Shown: piece after piece, positions 11,941 through 17,884 of the stretch
Layout of the letters: each line of letters starts with the position of its first letter
How positions within the stretch are numbered: position 1 is the stretch's first letter
From: RGIG8700 sp964568815
Lineage (GTDB): Bacteria; Bacillota; Clostridia; RGIG6154
Length of the DNA: 17,884 nucleotides
Direction: 5' to 3'
Assembly: GCA_964568815.1 (NCBI GenBank)
Contig: CAZMRY010000030.1
Span: 1-17,884, forward strand
Made by a program: the position numbers and the translations under genes
The notes under the pieces: generated by a model
Told to the model about the DNA's origin: nothing
Databases searched by the model: none
Seen by the model: only the letters and a program-made list of their open reading frames with translations

Positions 11941-14016
11941 ATGGCTAAATATCTTGTAATAGTTGAGTCACCTTCAAAGGCTAACACAATTAAAAAATAT
12001 TTAGGTAAGGATTATAAAGTTATGGCTTCTATGGGTCACATTGTGGACCTTCCCAAAAGCCAGCTTGGAGTAGATATAGAAAATAATTTCACACCAAGAT
12101 ATATAACAATCAGAGGAAAAGGCGAACTTCTTACAAAGCTTAAAAAAGAGGCAAAAACAGCAAGCAAAGTTTACCTTGCAACTGACCCTGACCGTGAAGG
12201 TGAGGCAATCAGCTGGCATATTGCAAACTCTTTAGAGCTTGACGGTAAAGAAAAGAACAGAATAACATTTAACGAAATTACAAAAACCGCTGTTAAAGAC
12301 AGTCTTAAATCTGCAAGAGAGATTGACATAAACCTTGTTGATGCTCAGCAGGCAAGACGAGTGCTCGACAGAATAGTTGGTTATCAGATAAGTCCTCTTT
12401 TATGGAAAAATGTTAAAAAAGGCTTAAGTGCAGGACGAGTTCAGTCTGTAGTAACAAAGCTTATCTGTGACAGAGAAGAAGAAATAGAAAAATTCATTCC
12501 GGTTGAATACTGGACTATTTCAGCAACCCTTAAAAAGGGCAAAGAAAAATTTGAGGCAAAATTCTTTGGCAACAAAAAAGGTAAGCTCGATGTTTCATCG
12601 GAGGCGGAGGCAAATAAGATTTTAGACGCAGTAGAAAAATCAGATTTTGTTGTATATGAAGTTAAAAACGCAGAGAAAGAAAGGCACCCTGCGCCGCCTT
12701 TCACAACATCAACCCTTCAGCAGGAGGCATCAAGAAAGCTTGGCTTTGTTACAAAGAGAACAATGTCTGTTGCCCAGGGGCTTTATGAGGGTGTTGAAAT
12801 AAAAGGTCACGGAAGCGTTGGTCTTATAACATATATGAGAACAGACTCTCTCCGTATTTCACACGAGGCAGGAGTTGCAGCTAAAGCATATCTTAGTCAG
12901 AACTTTGAAAAGGAATATATCCCATCATATATGCCTCAGTATAAAACAAAGAAAAATGCTCAGGATGCTCACGAGGCAATAAGACCTACAGATGTATTCT
13001 TAACACCTGCAATTGTCAAGGATTCATTAAAGCCTGAACAGTATAAGCTTTATAAGCTTATCTGGGAAAGATTTGTTGCGAGTCAGATGACAAGTGCAGT
13101 TTACGACACATCAAATGCTATTATTCAGGCAGGAGATTATGTGTTCAAGGCAAGCGGCTCAAGAATTAAGTTTGCAGGCTTTACAAAAATATATGAGGAA
13201 GGCTCAGACGAAGCAAAGGATAAGGAAAGCAAGCTTCCTGAACTTATAGAGGGCGAAACCCTTGAAGTTAAGGGCATTGAGCCAAAACAGAACTTTACCG
13301 CACCTCCGCCAAGATACACTGAAGCGTCTTTAATAAAGACTATGGAAGAAAACGGTGTAGGCAGACCAAGTACCTATGCACCAACACTTTCAACTATACT
13401 TGACAGAGGCTATGTTGTAAAAGAGCAGAAAAGCTTGAAACCAACAGACCTTGGTAAAATAGTTAACGAGAAAATGGTTAAGCATTTTGAAGATATTGTA
13501 GACATTGAATTCACAGCGAAAATGGAAAACGACCTTGACTCTGTTGAAGAAGGCAAAAGCTGGACAGACATTATGGCAGATTTCTACAAAGACTTTGCAA
13601 AAAGCCTTGAAAATGCTGAAAACGGTATGGAAAAGGTTAAGATTGAAGACGAAGAATCAGATGTTGTCTGCGAAAAATGCGGAAGAAATATGGTTATAAA
13701 GCAGGGCAGATTTGGTAAGTTTTTGGCTTGCCCGGGATTCCCTGCCTGCAGAAATACAAAAACAATCGCAAAAGAAACAGGTGTTAACTGCCCTAAATGC
13801 GGCGGTATGATACTTGAAAAGAAATCACAAAAGGGTAAGAAGTATTACGGTTGCGAAAATAACCCAACCTGTGATTATATGCTTTGGGGCGAGCCACAGA
13901 AAGAAAAGTGCCCTAAGTGCGGAAGTATTCTTGAAAAGGGCAGCTTCAGAGGTCCTAAGAAAATCAAATGTACAAATAAAGATTGCGACTACGAGAGAGG
14001 AGCAACCAAAAAGTGA
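11941..14016 (+). CDS. topA: DNA topoisomerase I (type IA), 691 aa
   Basis: It relaxes negative supercoils by cutting and passing single strands. The Toprim domain opens at KYLVIVESPSKANTIKKYLG (3-22) with E9, then TDPDREGEAISWHI (81-94) with D82, D84 and E86 for Mg2+. The catalytic tyrosine is Y298 in GLITYMRTDS. QDAHEAIRPT (341-350) and NGVGRPSTYAPT (471-482) are further type IA signatures. Three C-terminal zinc ribbons have Cys quartets at 577/580/597/603, 617/620/638/644 and 657/660/677/682. Length and layout match bacterial TopA. The ATG at 11941 follows AAAGGAG six bases upstream and comes 3 bases after the dprA stop. It is essential in most bacteria and housekeeping in the operon. Confidence 0.97.
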   Translation: MAKYLVIVESPSKANTIKKYLGKDYKVMASMGHIVDLPKSQLGVDIENNFTPRYITIRGKGELLTKLKKEAKTASKVYLATDPDREGEAISWHIANSLELDGKEKNRITFNEITKTAVKDSLKSAREIDINLVDAQQARRVLDRIVGYQISPLLWKNVKKGLSAGRVQSVVTKLICDREEEIEKFIPVEYWTISATLKKGKEKFEAKFFGNKKGKLDVSSEAEANKILDAVEKSDFVVYEVKNAEKERHPAPPFTTSTLQQEASRKLGFVTKRTMSVAQGLYEGVEIKGHGSVGLITYMRTDSLRISHEAGVAAKAYLSQNFEKEYIPSYMPQYKTKKNAQDAHEAIRPTDVFLTPAIVKDSLKPEQYKLYKLIWERFVASQMTSAVYDTSNAIIQAGDYVFKASGSRIKFAGFTKIYEEGSDEAKDKESKLPELIEGETLEVKGIEPKQNFTAPPPRYTEASLIKTMEENGVGRPSTYAPTLSTILDRGYVVKEQKSLKPTDLGKIVNEKMVKHFEDIVDIEFTAKMENDLDSVEEGKSWTDIMADFYKDFAKSLENAENGMEKVKIEDEESDVVCEKCGRNMVIKQGRFGKFLACPGFPACRNTKTIAKETGVNCPKCGGMILEKKSQKGKKYYGCENNPTCDYMLWGEPQKEKCPKCGSILEKGSFRGPKKIKCTNKDCDYERGATKK

Positions 14017-15320
14017 CAGTAACAGTTATAGGAGCAGGACTTGCAGGCTGTGAATGTGCTGTTATGCTTGCAAAAAAAGGAATAAAAGTTAAGCTTTTTG
14101 AAATGAAGCCTGAAAAGTATTCACCTGCCCATAAGCTTTCAACCTTTGCAGAGCTTGTATGTTCAAACTCGTTAAGGGGTGCAGGTCTTGAAAATGCTCC
14201 GGGGCTTTTAAAAGAAGAAATGAGAAGACTTGGTTCGATAGTTACAGAGGCTGCAGATGCAACATCCGTACCTGCAGGGGGAGCACTTGCAGTAGACAGA
14301 GAGAAGTTTTCTCAGTATATAACAGATGCAGTTAAAGAAAACGAGAATATAGAAATAATCTATGGCGAAGTGGATAAAATCCCTGAAGACGGATATGTTG
14401 TTATAGCTTCAGGTCCACTCACTTCGGACAAGCTTTCAGAAGAAATAAGAAAGTTAATCGGCGAAGATTATCTTCACTTTTTTGATGCGGCGGCACCTGT
14501 TGTAACATATGAAAGTATTGATTTTGACAGTGCCTTTATGGCATCAAGATATGACAAAGGCGAGGCAGATTACATAAACTGCCCTATGGATAAAGAAGAA
14601 TACGAAATTTTTTACAATGAGCTTATAAACGCAGAGTGTGCAGAGCTTAAAGAGTTTGAAAACCATAAGGTTTTTGAAGGTTGTATGCCTGTTGAGGTTA
14701 TGGCGAAAAGAGGCGAAAAAACACTTCTTTTCGGACCATTAAAGCCTGTTGGCTTAAAAGACCCAAGATATGACAAAGACCATTATGCAGTTGTTCAGCT
14801 CCGTCAGGATAATAAAGAAAAAACCCTTTATAACATAGTAGGCTTTCAGACACACTTAAAGTTTCCTGAACAGAAAAGAGTTTTCGGTCTTATACCTGCA
14901 CTTAAAAATGCAGAGTATGCAAGATACGGAGTTATGCACCGAAACACATTCTTAAACTCTCCGAAGCTTCTTGATAACACCTACAGACTAAAGAAAAACA
15001 AAAACATTTTCTTTGCAGGTCAGATTACAGGTGTTGAGGGTTATGTGGAATCTGCGGCATCAGGTCTTGCAGTAGGTATTTATCTTTCACAGATAATTGA
15101 AAAGGGAGAATGTGATGTTTTTTCAAGAAAAACAGCAATGGGTGCTCTTTCAAGATATGTGTCTGACGAAACGGTTGTAAACTTTCAGCCAATGAACATT
15201 AATTTTGGAATAATTGACCCTCTTGAATACAGAGTAAAGGGTAAAAAAGAGAAAAATACGGCAATTTCAATGCGTGCTTTAGAGGAAATTGACAGATGGA
15301 AGGAAGAAAATTTATGGTAA
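14013..15320 (+). CDS. trmFO: Folate-dependent tRNA (uracil-54-C5)-methyltransferase TrmFO, 435 aa
   Basis: TrmFO makes ribothymidine (m5U54) in the T-loop of tRNA using methylenetetrahydrofolate and FADH2, the usual enzyme in Firmicutes in place of SAM-dependent TrmA. The start is GTG at 14013, overlapping the topA stop by 4 bases (GTGA), with GAGAGGAG upstream. FAD-binding VIGAGLAGCECAVMLAKKG begins at residue 5. ELVCSNSLRGAGLENAPGLL (about 44-63) carries the conserved CSNSL motif with the active-site cysteine. Also visible are AAAPVVTYESID, YINCPMDKEEYE and, near the C-terminus, FFAGQITGVEGYVESAASG, the second FAD-contact motif. The length matches the family. Position directly after topA is conserved in Firmicutes. 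Confidence 0.95.
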   Translation: MTVTVIGAGLAGCECAVMLAKKGIKVKLFEMKPEKYSPAHKLSTFAELVCSNSLRGAGLENAPGLLKEEMRRLGSIVTEAADATSVPAGGALAVDREKFSQYITDAVKENENIEIIYGEVDKIPEDGYVVIASGPLTSDKLSEEIRKLIGEDYLHFFDAAAPVVTYESIDFDSAFMASRYDKGEADYINCPMDKEEYEIFYNELINAECAELKEFENHKVFEGCMPVEVMAKRGEKTLLFGPLKPVGLKDPRYDKDHYAVVQLRQDNKEKTLYNIVGFQTHLKFPEQKRVFGLIPALKNAEYARYGVMHRNTFLNSPKLLDNTYRLKKNKNIFFAGQITGVEGYVESAASGLAVGIYLSQIIEKGECDVFSRKTAMGALSRYVSDETVVNFQPMNINFGIIDPLEYRVKGKKEKNTAISMRALEEIDRWKEENLW

Positions 15321-17134
15321 GAGAAGATCTTAGAAACATAGCAATCATCGCCCATGTTGACCATGGTAAAACAACTCTTGTTGATGAAATGTTAAAGCAG
15401 GGCGGAACTTTCAGAGAAAATCAGGTTGTTGAAGACAGAGTTATGGACTCAAACGACCTTGAAAGAGAAAGAGGTATAACAATCCTTGCTAAAAATACAT
15501 CTGTTTATTATAAAGATGTTAAAATAAATGTTGTAGATACACCCGGTCACGCTGATTTCGGCGGTGAGGTTGAGCGTGTACTTAAAATGGTAGACGGTGT
15601 TATACTTTTAGTTGACGCCGCAGAAGGTCCTATGCCACAGACAAGATTTGTTCTTCAGAAAGCATTGGAGCTTGGCCATAAGCTTATAGTTGCAATCAAC
15701 AAAATAGACAAGCCTGATGCAAGACTTGACGAGGTTGAAAACGAAGTTTTGGAGCTTTTATTAGAGCTTGATGCAACAGACGAACAGCTTGACAGCCCTG
15801 TTCTTTTCTGCTCAGGAAGAGACGGTACAGCAAGCTATTCACCTGATGTTAAGGGTGAGAACCTTGTTCCGCTTTTTGATAAAATTTTAGACCAGATTCC
15901 TGCACCAGAGGGTGATATGGAAGGTCCTATGCAGGTTCTTGTATCTTCAATCGACTATAACGAATATGTTGGAAGAATAGGTATCGGCAGAGTTGAAAGA
16001 GGTACAATAAAACAAAATCAGGAGGTTGTAATCTGCGACTACCATAACCAGACACAGCCATACAAAAGTAAGGTTGTAAACCTTTATCAGATAGAGGGCT
16101 TAACAAGAACACCTGTTACAACTGCAAGTGTTGGTGATATTGTTTGTTTTTCAGGCGTTGGTGATATTACTATCGGTAACACCCTTTGCGATGTGAACAA
16201 TGTTGAACCTCTTCCGTTCGTGAAAATAAGCGAACCAACAGTTGAAATGACCTTTGCGGTTAACGACAGTCCGTTTGCAGGCAGAGAGGGTAAGTTTGTT
16301 ACATCAAGACAGTTGAGAGACAGACTTTTCAGAGAGCTTTTAAAGGATGTTTCTTTAAGAGTTGAAGAAGGTGATACTACAGACAGCTTTGCAGTTTGCG
16401 GCAGAGGTGAAATGCACCTTTCTATCTTGATTGAAACAATGAGAAGAGAGGGCTATGAATTCTCTGTTTCAACACCAAAGGTATTATATAAAGAAATAGA
16501 CGGCATAAAGTGCGAGCCAATCGAAAAGGTTGTAATTGATGTACCTGACGAATCGGTTGGAGCGGTAATGGGTAAGCTTGGAACAAGAAAATCAGAGCTT
16601 GTTTCAATGGAGCCAAAGGGCACAAGAACAAGACTTGAATTTTTAATTCCTTCAAGAGGTCTGTTTGGTTATAAAAACGAATTTTTAACAGACACCAAGG
16701 GCGAGGGAATTATGAACACAATATTTGACAGCTATAAGCCATATAAAGGTGATATCCCTTCACGTTCAACAGGCTCACTTGTAGCCTTTGAGGCTGGCGA
16801 GGCAGTTACCTACGGTCTTTACAATGCACAGGAAAGAGGAACACTCTTTATAGGTGCAGGCGTTCCTGTTTATGAGGGAATGGTTGTAGGCGAATCACCA
16901 AAGGCAGACGATATAAATGTTAATGTGTGCAAGAAAAAACACTTGACAAACACCCGTTCATCAGGTGCAGACGATGCACTTCGTCTTATTCCGCCAAAAG
17001 TTATGAGTCTTGAAGAGGCTATTGAATTTATAGCATCAGATGAGCTTATTGAGGTAACACCTGAAAACATAAGAATAAGAAAGAAAATTCTTGATAACGG
17101 ACTTCGTGCTAAAAACAGGAGCAAAAGCTTATGA
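15314..17134 (+). CDS. typA: Ribosome-associated translational GTPase TypA/BipA, 606 aa
   Basis: The ATG at 15314 overlaps the end of trmFO by 7 bases (ATGGTAA) and has a GGAAGGAAG purine tract upstream. The ATG at 15296 would add six residues and is less typical of the family's MxREDLRNIAI opening. GTPase motifs are AHVDHGKTT (G1, 13-21), the ERGITI segment (G2), DTPGHADFGGEVER (G3) and INKIDKPDAR (G4). After the elongation-factor-like domains II, III and V comes the TypA-specific C-terminal domain. It carries the conserved SRGLFGYKNEFLTDTKGEG region and ends in KKKHLTNTRSSGADDALRL. TypA binds the 70S ribosome at the elongation-factor site and aids large-subunit assembly under stress. Length is normal. 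Confidence 0.97.
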   Translation: MVREDLRNIAIIAHVDHGKTTLVDEMLKQGGTFRENQVVEDRVMDSNDLERERGITILAKNTSVYYKDVKINVVDTPGHADFGGEVERVLKMVDGVILLVDAAEGPMPQTRFVLQKALELGHKLIVAINKIDKPDARLDEVENEVLELLLELDATDEQLDSPVLFCSGRDGTASYSPDVKGENLVPLFDKILDQIPAPEGDMEGPMQVLVSSIDYNEYVGRIGIGRVERGTIKQNQEVVICDYHNQTQPYKSKVVNLYQIEGLTRTPVTTASVGDIVCFSGVGDITIGNTLCDVNNVEPLPFVKISEPTVEMTFAVNDSPFAGREGKFVTSRQLRDRLFRELLKDVSLRVEEGDTTDSFAVCGRGEMHLSILIETMRREGYEFSVSTPKVLYKEIDGIKCEPIEKVVIDVPDESVGAVMGKLGTRKSELVSMEPKGTRTRLEFLIPSRGLFGYKNEFLTDTKGEGIMNTIFDSYKPYKGDIPSRSTGSLVAFEAGEAVTYGLYNAQERGTLFIGAGVPVYEGMVVGESPKADDINVNVCKKKHLTNTRSSGADDALRLIPPKVMSLEEAIEFIASDELIEVTPENIRIRKKILDNGLRAKNRSKSL

Positions 17135-17769
17135 GAATGAGAAAAAAGAAAAACAGGGACTCACGCTTTGAAGCGTGCAGTCATCTGCATATAAGTCAGC
17201 CTGAGCTTAATAAGGGAAAATGGAATGAGGTTTTCGGAAATGAAAACAAAATCCGTCTTGAAATAGGCTGTGGAAAAGGTGATTTTATAACTGCTCTTGC
17301 ACAGAAAGAGCCTGATGTGAATTTCATTGCCATAGAAAAATGTATGGATGTTATTATCCTTGCAATGGAAAAGGTACAAAGGGCAGAGCTTAAAAATGTA
17401 AGATTTATGTGGGCGGATGCGGCTAATCTTCTTGAGGTTTTTGAAGAAAACGAGATTGACACAATCTATCTTAATTTCTCAGACCCCTGGAAAAAATCAA
17501 AGCAGGCAAAAAGGCGTCTTACATACAGAACCTTCCTTGCAATATATAACAAAATTTTAAAGCCTGAAGGTTATGTTGAGTTTAAAACAGATAACAGACC
17601 GCTTTTTGATTTTTCATTGGAAGAGTTTGAATTCTACGGTGCAAAAGTAGACCAGCTCACCTTTGACCTTCACAACAGCGAATATAACGAAAATAACATA
17701 CAGACAGAGTATGAAAGAAACTTTTCTGCAAAGGGTTTTCCGATAAACAGATGCAGAGTAAAGTTCTGA
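17131..17769 (+). CDS. trmB: tRNA (guanine-46-N7)-methyltransferase TrmB, 212 aa
   Basis: It transfers a methyl group from SAM to N7 of G46 in the tRNA variable loop. The SAM-binding motif LEIGCGKGDF spans 43-52, with E70 at the end of beta 2 (IAIEKCMD). The family signature NFSDPWKKSKQAKRRL (115-130) carries D118 and the KRR substrate contacts, and FKTDN (151-155) is the conserved second acidic motif. Length is in the normal range. The ATG at 17131 overlaps the typA stop (ATGA), with AGGAG upstream. The ATG at 17137 is an alternative start two codons later. It is the last gene seen in the operon; no T-tract terminator follows before the structured element. Confidence 0.96.
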   Translation: MRMRKKKNRDSRFEACSHLHISQPELNKGKWNEVFGNENKIRLEIGCGKGDFITALAQKEPDVNFIAIEKCMDVIILAMEKVQRAELKNVRFMWADAANLLEVFEENEIDTIYLNFSDPWKKSKQAKRRLTYRTFLAIYNKILKPEGYVEFKTDNRPLFDFSLEEFEFYGAKVDQLTFDLHNSEYNENNIQTEYERNFSAKGFPINRCRVKF

Positions 17770-17783
17770 ACATATCAATGTAG

Positions 17784-17865
17784 GGCAGGGAGAGCCTTCT
17801 CCTTGAGGAGAAGGTGTCGAAACCACAGGTTTTGACGGATGAGGTGGAATGATTTTGCTCCTGCC
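17784..17865. repeat. Structured repeat-like intergenic element at the right edge
   Basis: An outer stem, GGCAGG (17784-17789) with CCTGCC (17860-17865), encloses two hairpins. The first is CCTTCTCC/GGAGAAGG (17795-17802 with 17807-17814, loop TTGA). The second is GTCGAAACC/GGTTTTGAC (17816-17824 with 17828-17836, loop ACA, one G-T wobble). GACGGATGAGGTGG follows the second hairpin. The CTTGAGGAGAAGGTG...GACGGATGAGG layout matches, from memory, a dispersed intergenic element common in Clostridia; not verified. It has no T-tract. Its right boundary may lie outside the window. Confidence 0.6.
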
Positions 17866-17884
17866 GAAACGACAACACCCCGCT

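Noticed and set aside
17784..17865. tRNA-like folding of the right-edge element
   Set aside because: The stems and loops lack a T-loop GTTCGA, an acceptor stem with CCA position and a 7-base anticodon loop.
17614..17878. Two minus-strand frames of 70 and 73 codons at the right edge
   Set aside because: They run through the structured repeat and the 3' end of trmB and lack ribosome-binding sites; the peptide is what this type of repeat encodes by chance.

Overview
The window is AT-rich and most likely chromosomal DNA from a member of the Clostridia (Bacillota). Grounds: GGAGG/GAGGTG ribosome-binding sites, consensus sigma-A-type promoters, hairpin plus T-tract terminators, a VanS/WalK-like two-component pair, TrmFO, TypA and a topA gene with dprA beside it. 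The genus cannot be named from sequence alone. Gene density is high, no gap exceeds 300 bases, and I see no rRNA, tRNA, CRISPR array, transposase or integrase.

Region 1 (1-1790). A small ribbon-helix-helix protein (minus strand) is divergent from a secreted protein with two copper-amine-oxidase-like stalk domains. The 152-bp gap holds a phased array of 10-bp direct repeats over a promoter, a 10-bp palindrome and a second promoter. A perfect bidirectional terminator closes the secreted-protein gene.

Region 2 (1790-5760). A minus-strand operon encodes the last two steps of 2-keto-3-deoxygluconate (KDG) catabolism. It contains a KDPG aldolase with an unusual C-terminal VOC/glyoxalase-like domain, followed by KDG kinase. 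Its promoter is a perfect TTGACA-N17-TATAAT with a dyad filling the spacer, which looks like a repressor operator. A cytoplasmic GH20-like glycosidase is divergent from it, so the segment looks like sugar and uronate salvage.

Region 3 (5760-9050). An OmpR-type response regulator overlaps its sensor kinase. A Gfo/Idh/MocA oxidoreductase follows, with its own promoter sitting inside the kinase 3'-end hairpin. The last codons of the oxidoreductase are written by a 7-bp tandem repeat.

Region 4 (9050-10080). A YpsA/DUF1273 SLOG-family gene is divergent from a small XRE regulator. Next comes an intergenic region with two interlocked inverted repeats.

Region 5 (10080-17770). A six-gene operon runs SpoU/TrmH RNA methyltransferase, divergent DprA, topA, trmFO, typA, trmB. 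Junctions are 3-bp gaps or 4-8-bp overlaps, so the genes are probably co-transcribed and translationally coupled. Its theme is tRNA/rRNA modification, ribosome function and DNA topology. The window ends in a structured repeat-like intergenic element.

No wholly new system is evident. The best candidates for a second look are the RHH-repeat promoter, the Eda-VOC fusion with its operator, the interlocked repeats at 10001-10048 and the DprA that lacks hallmark residues.
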